64,000 nt of DNA from Isoetes taiwanensis (taxonomy: Eukaryota > Streptophyta > Lycopodiopsida > Isoetales > Isoetaceae): contig JAJEKV010000135.1 in assembly GCA_021234155.1 (NCBI GenBank), forward strand, positions 515,898-579,897, read 5' to 3'. The notes under the pieces are model-generated. The model ran no database searches. It was given only the letters and a program-made list of their open reading frames with translations, and was not told the DNA's origin. The position numbers were made by a program, and so were the translations under genes. Of the stretch, positions 48,276 to 60,303 are shown one piece after another. Positions within the stretch are counted from its first letter, which is position 1; the number at the start of each line of letters is the position of its first letter.

Positions 48276-49078
48276 ATGAGCAACCCTAGCAGCAGGAAGA
48301 GCAGCAACAGGAGCAAGTAAAGCGAAAGAAAAGGAAGGGTAAGGAGAAAGTGGCCGAAAGGGAGCAAAAGAGGTAGGCAAGGGAGAAGCAAACAAAGAAG
48401 CGTGAAGATCGACGGAGGGGGAGCGTGGTTATCAGAGAACCACAACTGGATGAACCAGAGGAGGACGAGTCCGAGGAGGAAGAACCGCACCAACAAGAGG
48501 GGGAGCAAGAGGCTGAAGAAGAAGAGGAGAAGCCGGGAATGACGAAGCCACACCACCACCACCATATCCAAAGCAGCCCAAGCCACCCAAGAAAAACGGC
48601 AAGAAGTAGCAAGAAGCCATTTAAACCGGCATGACATCGAAAGCATGAGAAGAAGGAGCATACAAGATTTTATCTCCACCGATGGATCCGGACGTATTAT
48701 CGGGTAATCGCAAGCAAGTGCCAAGGTCCATCAAAGGCTACCGCACCGTGTCAAAAAGCAAGCCTCCAAAGACTGACCGACTCAAGAAGGTCCGCCATGG
48801 GCCAAATTCCAAGCACAAGAGCTTCTGAAATCCCAAGACTTCCAACAATGCACCACCATGGATTTAAAAAGCCTCTTTTTCGCGCATATCAAGAGAATCA
48901 GCAGAGTTCAAGATGGACTATCGAGCCACACCAACGGCGCGGGTCTTGCCGAAGCGTCGGGCGCGAGCGACACAACTTTTCAAGGAGGCCAAGATTCTGC
49001 GCTTTTCACGCCAAGAGAATGACCATTATGCTAAAGGACATGAACTTAGCATGGAGGATTAGAAAAGATAAAATTTAG
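48276..49078 (+). pseudogene. histone H3-like gene with long charged tail, frameshifted
   Basis: The C-terminal end (about 49000-49078, TAG stop) reads CAFHAKRMTIMLKDMNLAWR and then IRK, a close match to the last helix of histone H3 (HAKRVTIMPKDIQLARRIR). Upstream, in shifting frames, are further H3-like pieces: ELL, a shift, IPRLP near 48830-48850; EFKMDYR near 48908; LAEAS near 48945; TQLFKEA near 48970-48990. Before the fold lies an unusually long tail of about 160 codons. It is basic (KRKKRKGKEKVAEREQKR), then strongly acidic (EEDESEEEEP, EAEEEEEK), then HHHHH and serine/lysine-rich. Core H3 has a tail of about 44 residues, so this is either a divergent H3 variant (a centromeric CenH3 type is possible) or an H3 fragment fused to unrelated sequence. 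At least three indels break it. It lies downstream of the LTR-element primer site and could have been carried by that element. Confidence 0.6.
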
Positions 49079-49186
49079 AAATTTTCACATAAAATTTTGA
49101 GCTTTTATGTATATATATTCCTAGAATTAATGATAGATTAAAAAAAAAGGGTCGAGTCAACTCGATCAAACCGGCTGCAGGCCTCC

Positions 49187-49655
49187 GTGGTTGAGAACGC
49201 AAAACCCTTTCATGTGGAGTAACCTGATTTGACCTTGTTTGTGTTTAAATTTATTAGATCGACATGAGAAAAAAGTTGTTAGATAGCTTATAATCATCCA
49301 AATCTTGTATTCTAGCACTTTTAAAATTTCCAAAAATGTTGTCAAATTGCCAAGATTGACCCATCCGAAGTCACATGGTGCCAAAGCCCCTCTCGAGATT
49401 GAGAACGCAGACTTTCGCATGAGTAACCCGCTTTTGCCCTTGTTTGTACTCATACTTGTCAAATTGTCATGAAATAAGTTGGTAGATAGTCTAGAAATGT
49501 ATCAATCTTGCATTTTGTATTTTACATTTTCCAAAAAGGTTTTAGTTTTGCCAAAAGGGCCCACCTGTCACACCGCGTACAAAAGCCCTCCTCTCGTGAT
49601 TGAGGACGCTGCACTCTTTCGTATGAGTAACTAAGTTTGCCATTATTTGTCCCAA
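49187..49655 (+). repeat. three diverged ~200-bp tandem units
   Basis: The phrase TTGAGAACGC...CTTTC-TATGAGTAAC...TTTTGCC-TTGTTTGT recurs at about 49187-49245, 49394-49450 and 49594-49650. Spacers share TAGATAG and CATTTTCCAAAAA. It begins about 100 bases after the H3-like stop. Confidence 0.75.
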
Positions 49656-52600
49656 ATTTGTCCAAAAAGCGCCAAACAAACTACCCTAATATGTTTTTGC
49701 CTTGTTTTAGCACTTCCAACTAGTCGATTGGACATCTTTAACTCCTAGAACATAGATTTTTCCAAGCAAAATGCGCTCCACATGAAAATCTAGGGAGGGC
49801 ATCGCTTATATTTGAATTATAACCATTGATTAAATTTAAGCTTTAATCATGTTGATAATATTAATGGCCAAGACCCTTAGAGTTGGAACCAAGATCCTTA
49901 AGCTAGATAGAGACAACATCCGTGATTTATCTTAGTTTAGTTATCGCCTTATCTTGCTAAGTGTCTTCTTGTTCACATAGGTAGTATAATCAAATCTTTT
50001 CTATTTAGCAACCCATCTAGTTGCCAAGGGATTAGAAATTGTTGTCACACATTGGTAATGATACACCAACACATGCTATAGATGCACCATGAAATTTCCA
50101 AAAAGGATTGTGTCCTCGGATTTTCTTAAAAGGATTGTAGCTTCGAGCAAGAAAGAGCAAATTTAAGCCGGAAATTAACAAAAGAATGAAGGAATGCTAA
50201 ATGTTTAGGGTTTTGGGACAATTGGAATCCATTACATAAAGTTCAAATGAAACCAACAAAAGCACATGCAAAATTTGAACGGAAGAAAAGGGGAAAAGAA
50301 AAATGGGGGAGGAAAAGCCCTTAATTAGAATCTAAATTAACTAACAGAGGTCGATAGCCATTGCAGATATGCATCGATCCATTCTTATCAAGAAGCCATT
50401 TCAAAGAGATTAAGGAGAATTCCCTTCAAATTGCTACTGCTTTTTGCCGAGAATACACTTCAACAAAAATTTTGAAACCCGCCCACTCACAATGTATCCT
50501 AAAATGCCCAAGGAGCAATGGAGCTTGATCCCACAAATTTTTCCGCCAAGAATTGGTAATTTCGACCTCAAATTCAACCAGATTTCAGGAACAAAGGTAT
50601 ACCCGTGAGTAAAAAGATTTTCTAGAAAAAAATTGCCGAAAGTGATTAAAGAATTCCAAAGTTCAAGAGTGGAGGCCTTCAAAACCACATATAATTCTCG
50701 CTTTCTCCCCGATAATTGTGAAAACTTCTCTTTCGATAAAAGAATCAATCGAGCTCAATTCTACTTCACAATTGAAGATTTTATGCTCGATTTGTAGCTT
50801 AGGATGTGAGGAATCATTTACAAGCCACCCCTCTACAAGGGCAAAGAATTGATTTGCACAAATTCGACCCCCGATCACAGAATTTGCTTTCTCCCACAAT
50901 TTTTTGCCAAGAAGACATTTATAATGTAAAAGGTGGAATAAAGACAAAAATTTCAAGAAAAATGGTGCTCATGGTTTCTCGATCAACACCTTCCATTCTT
51001 GCTGAATTTTTGCCCTCATATTATTGCCTTTGGTGTGCTTGATTCTAATAATTTATTCTGCCTTTGCATGCATAAGTCACGCCCTTTCTCTCACAGGCTT
51101 GTTTTCTAAATTCTCAAATAGTTCACTTGCACCTTTTAGGTCGCTGTAACCTCGCCCCTACCGCCTTCGCTTTTCAGCTTTTGTTTTATTCATTTCTTGT
51201 ACATGTTGCACCACATCTTCCTCTTTTGTGTTTCTTTGTCTTCTTTGCTTATTCTTTGTAGTGCCTTCTCCATGGTTTTGAACTTGCTTTTTTTTTTTTT
51301 TTGTCTTGTGGTCCTTTTATGCGGGTTTCTTTTTGAGCTTTTTCAAACCGCTTGACTATATATGTGGATCTTGCTTCATAGAAGCTTTTTGCCACGCCAC
51401 TATTAAATTGAGCGTAAACCTTGTACAAGTATGCTAGATTTTGAATGCAAATAGTAATTATGTTTCATATCGGAACATGCCTAATGAAATGCACATTAGG
51501 TCGAGACAACTTAGTACAAGAGAACAGAGTTGGGTGGTATAGTTTTTTGAAAAATTCCAAGAGAGTTATTTTGAAAATTATGTTTTAATGATACTATCAT
51601 TCTTAAACTTTTCTTTATACTTTTATCTATATTTTAGCTTTGACATGGATAACAACCTGGTGATGGCTATGACACCCGCAGCTCCCTGTGTCTAGTTATT
51701 ATTCTTATACTAACTTAAGCTCCCGGATGGTCCGGCAGTACCATGACTCTACCCCTTGAGCAAAAATTTAGATACGCAGTGTTGAAATTTAAGGATGTGG
51801 TGAGATCCTTCTTGTAGCATTTGTAAACTTGCACTTATAAACTTGTTGAGTTTAACCATAGTGCAAAACATATATTATATTTTGGGTTGTTTGATGGAAA
51901 TTATATATCATGCAATTTTATGGTATGGCTCCAAAAGATGTACCTATTCCATGATTAGGTTATGAATTTAAGTGGCTTCCTCTCATGTCATATGATATGA
52001 AATTACACACACCGCATATTCAACCGCCCCGACTTTACTTGGAGTGTTAAATTCATAGGCTTATCAAATACAAGTACTTTGATGGAAAATACGTTCACCT
52101 ACTATATTTTACTTAGTAAATGATAATTCTCAGACGGGAACATGGCACGAAATGAAGCAAGTCGACTTTGGGCTATAGAACTCTTGAGCTTGGCTTATCT
52201 TGAAGAATTCACCTTAGCTCAAGCCCCTCGCCACCGATTAAAGATGTGGAGTTTCATGAATTCCTCATCGTGCATGAACAAGCGCTCAAAAATGATGGTG
52301 AGTCCATCCTAGCCAATTTTGATATTGCTATGTGGCTAGAAATATTTGAAAATAGGGAAGCCAAAGAATAAATTCATGCTCTTCGTGAGCCAGCCTTGCA
52401 AATATTTTGAGAAAGACTATGCCTAGATCAAAGAATGTCTAGGCACCTAGATAAGTTCATATTGGCCTCCGCCTGGCCAAGCAAATGTAGAAGGGATATA
52501 TAACACTTCCACCGCCATGCCTACCATGCCTCCGCCAAATCTCACCCTTTGGTCAGTGGAAAGGAGTTATATGAGGAGGCAACGAATATATTAAATGCTG

Positions 52601-53095
52601 AACCTGAGGCCCAACCAGATATCTCTTTAGAGCTTCAAAGCTCATATGTCCCCCATTATACCTGTTAGGGTCGTGGAGGACCTTGCTGCAATAAATAGCA
52701 ACAAGTTGTGGACTATGTGGTCGCTGCAGCTAGTAGCCCCTTTCAGTCTTGATGCTTTGATTACACTTACGGCTATTAATGGTGGAAAAAGCATGGACGA
52801 GTTTAAGGCAGAACGCTACAGGGATGCTATCAATAATATGAGTTCTGTGCAAGGTGAGATAATATGAAAAGACATCTCCATGGAAGTGTTTGATGCTGGT
52901 AGATGCTCCAAACCAGTTAAACTTCACTGCAAAGGAAAAATTCCCCCATTGATCAAACGGGCGGGGCGATTATTACAAGCTGGTATGGAATTACAAATGC
53001 ACTATTTATAAAATGCACCCGCCAAAGAAGGTGACCAATGCTCCAAAAGCAATATTTTATGGTTTGATCATGCCTTATGGTATTTGGCAAATCTT
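49656..53095. other. intergenic; unidentified coding-like stretch near 52.1-52.9 kb
   Basis: Mostly AT-rich. A run of 14 T lies at 51289-51302. Between about 52190 and 52870 several short frames have protein-like composition, ending with one of 73 codons (52646-52867) that reads LNAEPEAQPD upstream in another frame, then AINGGKSMDEFKAERYRDAI. No family recognised. Could be decayed retroelement gag. Confidence 0.35.
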
Positions 53096-53204
53096 CTTTT
53101 TTGGGTTGCCCCTAGGGGGGCAAACCCTTGTTTATGTGGGTATGTGGGCATATTCAAGTATATGCCGGCATATACCTAGCATATGCCGATGATCGCTAAA
53201 AACC
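53096..53204 (+). repeat. dispersed 108-bp repeat, copy 3
   Basis: Third copy of the repeat at 3482 and 17757. It contains the perfect 18-base palindrome GTATATGCCGGCATATAC, then CATATGCCGATGA and CGCTAAAAACC. ATGGTCGGTCAT follows the end, partly matching the text after copy 2. Confidence 0.75.
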
Positions 53205-56200
53205 GGGCCGCCGCCTCAGAAATGGTCGGTCATCCAAAATTCATTATCACCAACACAAACGCTTATCCCACGGACTTTGCTATGGCTTCTCGACTGGATT
53301 CTCGCCCTCCCTTCCGCCTGGGCCGGATTCCTCGGGCGAAGTTGAGCACATGTTTATCCCTTCCTTATACCCTCTAGGGCATAATCTCATCTCCCTTAAT
53401 CTCAGCCTATGCAACTCTTTGATGATTTGGGAGATTTTTGCCCTTCTTTCTTTTACCGCCAGCCATCCAAACAGGTGACTATAATGCTACCCAAATATGG
53501 ACGCTTAAAAGCTCCCTTTATTCATCCAGTATGGATTCTTTCGCTTTGATATGTTTTATCTGCCTATCAACCCTAAAGTCTATAATCTATGGAGCAGACA
53601 CCGATTTGCATGTGGAGGTATCGCTTTAGGGTTTGCACATGCACATCAAATGGTAGACGGCCCTAATTGAAGGAATCATCTCCGGGTAAAATTTGTCAAT
53701 TCTTTTACGTAAATGAAGAAAAGATTTTATGCATTGCCCTTATGTGTCTCGCTGCGCACTCTCCAATGTGTTTCCTTCAAGCTTATGCATCTTGGTGGGG
53801 ATGAAGTTGATAAATGTATGGGAAGAGTCATATGATTTGTTTGTCAAGAACGGAAACAATCTTATCCCGCTTGCTAGGGCGCATGGGTTAAATTTTCCAG
53901 TGCATAGCAATTATTTAATGGAAAGTCTTTCTAGGATCCCTCACTTGTTTTCCTTTCAGCACTGCCAATGCGCTTAACAAATTAGAAGGATTAGCTGCAA
54001 TGAAGCCGAGGGTGCAATGTATTTGTTTCCTCGCCTTACATTACCGTGAGAAGGCCTTGAAAGCCGCTGTAGTGGGGATGGTTGGGGACATGTTTTATGC
54101 TCGGCTGGTCGCCGGATGCCACCGGGCATTGTTGTTGTGCCGATATCTATGGAACAAAAATGTTTTTCTCGCTTTTTCTCGGGTTCTAATCTGTCGTGGT
54201 GGTAGGTTTCGAACTTGGCATATTAGATGCACAATCTTACCACAAGAACGTAAATTGCCGATATGATTTCCCATTTAACTAATCTTCCACGAGGGATTCA
54301 TGGAAGAATTTCGTGATTAAATGTCGATTTATCTATGTCATGTGTCTTGAAATAAAAATTCAAACGTGCAATAATATTTTGCTGGAAAATACACTGGTTC
54401 ACATCTAAACCATTCCTGGAAAAGTCCAAATTTTTATTGGCCCCGAGTATGGTCTCTCCAAGAATGCACCCATCATCCAAGCAAGCATAAAACATAAAAA
54501 GTTGTGAATAGCTCCAAGTAACAAGGTGCTAGCAGATGGACGGTTTTGATATGGTGGTGCTCACAACTATGGGAGCAAGAGAAAGACAAAGAGAAAGGTA
54601 GATAAAAAGATAAAATGCCTACGCCGATCTATAGTTAAACTATCTAGATCAAAGTAGATAGGGACTATGATTAGCATTTGAGACCATTAGAAAAATGACT
54701 ATTAAAAAGGTAAAGGCTTTAATTATACAACATTTCTACCACCCCTTGTAACCATTTAGGCATTGTCATATTGTGGACTAGTTTGCTAGACTCATGTAGC
54801 CATGGAACATGGTAAAAAGATAAAATTTTTTTGTAATGATTAAATACCATCTAAAAAATGTGAGCACCTTTGAAACGAAACAATGGGAATGAACATTCTT
54901 GAAAGCCATTAAAGATCTCGCCTATTTTAACTGCTCTGGTCAACTCATCCTTTTGGCTACAACTTAATCAGGTAACCAATCTTGCATCTCCAAAATCTTC
55001 TTATTTGCCATGTTGATCAACTGCAGAGGCAGGCTGCCAGATCTACCTGAGGATTACTTTTGAAATGCAAAGATCCTTTATCGCTGCCAACACCACTATA
55101 GGAGAACTAAATGTAAAGGGATTGCCTTTTGCAACTAAGATGCCCTTTGCCATTGATGAAAGCTTGATGAAGACTTAAAGGTAGACCGATTGATTATCAG
55201 ATGCTCACCAATCGTAAAACTGCGATATGGTCAGAAAAGATCTAAGAATGGAGCCAAAACCATCTATATGTGGTCTGCAATCGCATGCACAGTATGACAG
55301 ATAAATCTATGGTATGTAGCCACTTTTAGATAATGCGTATAAATATGCAAAGCCAATAGGTTGTCGCATTAATATTGACTCGGCTTTATCCGTGATGTTA
55401 ATTTGGAATAACAGTGATTCTAGAACTTCGAGACAATTGTCTAGGCTTAAGAACGCCAGGACATGGGCTATATTTAAGTGGCGCGTTTAGTTGGGACTAT
55501 GTGCGCTATTTATCATGCCATCAAACACACGAATTTTTACTTGCCTTTTTGCTTGCCCGCATGAACTACGGGCTCGCTAAAATGTCGAAACAGTCAAATC
55601 TTCTTTCATTTCATAGCCCGCTTTGCCGACATCCGCGCATCATAACCAATAGATATTTAGCTATCCAGAATGCATCACAAAGGTTTATGGTGTGAATAAT
55701 TTCATGATCGATTTAATACATCCCGTGCATTTGTAAAAGTTCCTTTACATCTTCTTGGGTGTCGATGCTTAATATGGAATGCATCCATAGTTGTTAGTTA
55801 GCTATGCTAATGTTCTAAGAAAAGCAGCTTTGTTTCATGTTGGTTTGCATTTGGCCATGATTATTCTTACGCTTGTATGTGTTGTGCATGTTTTTGTTTC
55901 CATTTTGATTGTTGTTTGTGGCCATCCATGGCCATGATTTTGCTTAAATCTTCAAGATGGTTAGCCATGATTTTACTTGCCACAAGTTGTTATCAAGATT
56001 CATGCGTAGAAGGCGAGATGGGTCGGACACACTCCTGACCGCAAAAATCCAATCTTCTTTCTTTCAAGCTAATCATTTACGCCATCATTTTAGGTTTGTT
56101 AAGCTTCCCCGATGTTTTCTCGAATTTGTGCACGAAATTGGAATAGATCTATGCGATTTCTTATTTTTGTATCGCTGTAGTTGTTTCTCGCCAAGATCAG

Positions 56201-57935
56201 AAGTTGATATTTTCTCGTCCGCGACTAACTCCCTTTTCCGCTTTTAGAGAAGCTTTCGATACAGAGCATTTTTTGTATGCCAATGCTAGCAACGGAGATG
56301 TTTGCTTGAATCTTTGAATGTTGCTAGCTTGTCCTTACTAAGGGACGATTTGCCTATGCATGTTTTCGACAAGAGTAAGCCCACAAACTTTGAAGATTCA
56401 TGATTAGCCAAGTAAGCTCCACTAGATTATTTCTTCTTTTCATTTGCTTTGTTATTGCACTTTCTTCTCTATAAGAACTTTTGTCATCCGCTTTATAGAC
56501 CGTGATGGTGTGGCTAAAGCCCTTGAGCCGCTTAGCAATGTAGGCAACGTCCGCTTCCATTCCCCGCACCTTGCATGGTCGCTTTTGATGTTTTTGTCTT
56601 CTCACCAAGGCCTCTTTTGTGAAAGACACAACACTCATGATGTTTTCTTAGGAATAGTCTCTTTGGCAAATAGATGCATAATATTCGAGGGTTATGGAAC
56701 TTTTGGACAAGATATTGTGGAGGGATCTTATTTCACATGCTTTACATCAACATTTTTGGGCCATAAATGAAACTGCCCTTCATAAATGAAGAAGAAACAT
56801 TTGTAAACTTGGAGACAGGTATTGTACTTATCTTTATGGCTCTTATAATAGAAGTCAAAATTTGAGTTGCAAGACAAATTCCATAATAACTAGAGCTAAT
56901 TTTGTCGTAAAGGTTGTCCTAATGTTGGAGTATTTATAGTTTAAATATGATATACAATGTTGAGAAGCAGTAGATTTTGTGTTGCCGGGTCACGGAGGGC
57001 AACCCTCCGTGCGCAGCACCTTGTTTATTTTGGGATGGGGTTGGAAAGTGTGCCAAGGAACACCGCATCTTACGCCGCATGCGGCGTTCCTTTCCCACTT
57101 CCGCCCTTTATGGACGCGAATAGTAGCATTGATTGCGAGTTTTTGAACCGGGCCGACGCCTTTAATGTTGTATCTTCACGAATTTTTTGATAATGAATAA
57201 TCTCCCTTTCCTCCGGTCTCTATTTGGCGCTCAGATTTTTGGCGCCAAGCTTGAACCGGTTTATTTGTCTTGATGTGTATTAGAAATGGTAAAACTGGTA
57301 TTAGAATGAACTGCAAACTAAAATATCTAAGTTCTTTTATAGGGCCACTTCCTGCTAGAATCAACACCAATGCTTCTCGATCAATGAAGTGTGGTTTTCC
57401 AGTGATTAGACAAAGGTAACTCACGTGGTCTTGCATTGCCATTAGCATTCTCGAATACCCCATTTCTAAAACATTACAAAGCTCTTCTTCTTTGTTATAT
57501 AAGTACAAGACCAATCAAGACTTCATTGGGAGCTACTGTGGAGTTGTAAATATCTTTTGAAGGTGGTCATTGGTAGCTATAGGAGCCGGAGGTCAAAACC
57601 TTATTCTTTAATTAGTTTATGAAGATTCGCCATCTTACATACGTTTTTTTCGTTGTTTGAGTATCTTCTTCTTTTGGCCGACACAATACGTGTCTGGCTT
57701 GGCCCTCACTGAATTTCCCCGTCTGACAGCAATCATTGTCAAGCAACCGGGTAGGATCTCTTCTCTCTACTAAATCAATTTCATTGATTACACACAGGTA
57801 AGGTAAATTTCTGTCCAAACATGGTGATGTACATGGGATTAGGCAAATATGTATACGAAACCATGTGTTCTAAGAACAGGCTAGCACAGTTAGGAAAAAC
57901 CCATATTTTCTTAGATCCGACTCTTTAAATAACCG
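53205..57935. other. no gene closed; scattered coding-like scraps
   Basis: Frames such as 53183-53377, 53729-53977, 55414-55695 and 56444-56770 (+) and 57176-57514 and 57612-57818 (-) have ordinary amino-acid composition but no motif that I recognise. The segment 53540-53640 reads in one frame FDMFYLPINPKVYNLWSRHR, then ACGGIALGFAHAHQMVDGP, and may be a decayed protein remnant downstream of the 108-bp repeat. No splice structure could be built. Confidence 0.3.
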
Positions 57936-58394
57936 TTTGATAAACAGTAAAGAAGAGTTTACTGTTTTAAAAATCCCCCTACTTACATGTTCAAGCTTAG
58001 GGAAGAATGGTCTAAGTTGTAACAGTCTGGCCTCTCTGTTGAAGAATAGGGTGAGTGATTCTTGGGATTTTATGTCGGATTACTGGACCATTTTAATAAA
58101 GAAGGTGTTGAAGGTTTAGGGAAGAAATTAGAGCCAATGCATGTTTTTAAAGCCCGGTAGCTTGACGGAAGCCATGCGATTAGCAGTGGATGATTGAAAG
58201 TTAAATTCAACTTGCGTGATAGGTTTGATGGTGGTGAAGGTAAGGTTTCGAGCGCAAAGGAAGTTCCTAGCCAGAAAACATCCAGCAAAGACAATGTAGA
58301 AGCTGGCACATTCCAGGCAAAAAGAAGGAAATGGGCAATCGATGAGAAATTGGTATTGGAACATAATTTTGGATTAACAGGAAGGAACACCTAG
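57936..58394 (+). CDS. unidentified lysine-rich coding-like segment
   Basis: Three consecutive frames join with single-base shifts: MFKLREEWSKL (about 57988), FYVGLLDHFNKEGVEGLGKK (about 58065-58125), then VKFNLRDRFDGGEGK...KRRKWAIDEKLVLEHN (58194-58394). The continuity of protein-like text over 400 bases suggests one broken reading frame. No family recognised. It could be a gene or a retroelement gag. Confidence 0.3.
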
Positions 58395-58783
58395 AGTTAG
58401 GCCACCAAAGGCAAATAAAGAACCGCAGGACCATGAAGGCGAGGAGAAGATGAAAAGTTCAGCCATAGCAAAGAACCATAGTGATGATTGAATACCATGG
58501 CAAAGATATGGCTTCACAACCTGCTTTCTAAGAAAAAAATGTTGTTAGTAGCAGCCTTCATATCTATTCTCCGTGATTTTTTACTCTCCTAGCTATTTAT
58601 ATTCACGATTATAAGTAGAAATTTATGTCCGATAGTAAGGAATTCAATAGGTTTGAGGGCATTAGGTGACTTTGCTACTCTTAAGTGAAAAATAGTGGAC
58701 ACAATAATATAGAATAAGGACTTCAAATTTACCCTAAAACATATTGCAAAGGTTGGGATTTATTATTGTGTCAATCATATTTG

Positions 58784-59742
58784 ACATATTCCAACATATA
58801 ATAATAAACAATGATTATATGACTTTCTTCAATAAACAATGATTATATGACTTTCTTTTTTGTTTAGATGCTACATATTCACTCAAGGGAGTTTGGATCG
58901 TATATGTTGTATTGTTGTTGTTTATTTATTTGGTTTTGTTTTTTTTGTTAGGGCCCTAAGGGCCAAAATATTTTTAGCATAACTACCAACACATAACTAT
59001 CATTAACATTAATTATTACAAACCATTGCATTCCATACTTAAAAATAAAATTCTCCCTTAAACCCCTTTGGTTTGGGGTGCATATTCACACGGGTGACGA
59101 GGGCTACGAGAGCCCCTAAAATCATGTTATACATGTACAAAATCAATACCATATAGTACATTGTCTCAAATCTTTTGCAAATTGTGTTATACAGTATACC
59201 AAAACTTGTACAGACATACCCCACAAATGAGGATCTCTATGTACGGTCTAGATCGAGGAATAAAAGGCATATTTGCTCATCCAACAAACATTGTCTCAAA
59301 TCTTATAGTATTTTGCAAATTGTGTTATACAAGATACCAAACCTTGTACGTACATACCCCACAAATGAGGATCTCTATGTACCTGGTCTAGATCGAGGAA
59401 TAAAAGGCATATATGCTCATCCAACAAATCTCGATGCCCTGAGTCACCCCCTGCAGTGAATATGCACCCAAACCAAAGGGGGTTTAAGGGGAATTTTATT
59501 TTTAAGTATGGAATGCAATGGTTTGTAATAATTAATGTTAATGATAGTTATATGTTGGTAGTTATACTAAAAAAATATTTTATTCCTTCGGCCCTAACAA
59601 AAGAAAAACAAAACCAAATAAATAAACAAGCAACAATACAACATATACACAGTCCAAACTCCCTTAGTGAGAAAGTCATATAATCATTGTTTATTGAAGA
59701 AAGTCATATAATCATTGTTTATTATTATATGTTGTTATATGT
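58784..59742. mobile_element. foldback (long inverted-repeat) element
   Basis: The left arm 58784-59111 is the near-perfect reverse complement of the right arm 59429-59742 (about 320 bases each). Outer ends read ACATAT...CAACATATAATAATAAAC and its complement. Both arms contain a doubled 28-base motif (AATAAACAATGATTATATGA then CTTTCTTC). The middle holds two tandem units (59159-59428). No transposase is present, so it is a non-autonomous foldback or MITE-like element. Transcribed, it would form a long hairpin. A target-site duplication could not be fixed. Confidence 0.9.
59159..59428. repeat. two tandem units in the foldback loop
   Basis: Units 59159-59288 and 59289-59428 share CATTGTCTCAAATCTT, TTTGCAAATTGTGTTATACA, CATACCCCACAAATGAGGAT and GGTCTAGATCGAGGAATAAA. 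The second has an 8-base and a 2-base insertion. Confidence 0.92.
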
Positions 59743-60303
59743 TTGTGAGATCTGTGAAGAACAAAAAATTTAGGGCCTATAGAATAAAAAAAAATCATAA
59801 AAAACAATGCAAATGAAAACGTGTACACAAACTAGCACAAGGGGTTCTCATACTGCCTAACCCTCATACTTGTCTAACCCCTCGCCCTTGATCCAAGTAA
59901 TATTCCATGGATTATTCCAAACCCACAAACTATGGCCGCTCATCCAAAAACAAGATGGGGTCAAACCCCATTTTCCACCTCACCCAAAGGTTGTCTCAAT
60001 TGTATTCCGTTGAAGTCAAACATAACATGTACGCATGCATCAAACACCAAACATACATACACCAAACATACATACACCGGTATGATTACAGAACTCCATT
60101 CTCGCTCAACACTAGAGTCGCTTTTTGCATTACAACCCCGCAACTCAGAATTTGAATTACATGAACAACAACAAAACTCTAATATAACTCCAAACTTAAC
60201 AACAGCCTTGTTTCCATAGACGGCAAGCGTATCAGATACGCAATAATAACATACATTTGAATAAGAAGAAAGTATGTAGAACAAGTACAACAAATTGACT
60301 TGG
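59743..60303. other. no gene seen
   Basis: Contains two short CCAAACATACATACA units at about 60045-60075. Overlapping open frames on both strands have no motif. Confidence 0.4.

Noticed and set aside
47994-48724. Leu/Ser-rich minus-strand frames of 108-151 codons
   Set aside because: Antisense shadows of the low-complexity Lys/Glu-rich tail of the H3-like frame.
48276-49078. Firm call of a centromeric histone CenH3
   Set aside because: Loop-1 length and the alpha-N helix cannot be read through the indels; only H3-like is supported.
58784-59742. MicroRNA precursor
   Set aside because: Arms of 320 bases with a 317-base repeated loop fit a foldback element better than a plant miRNA hairpin.
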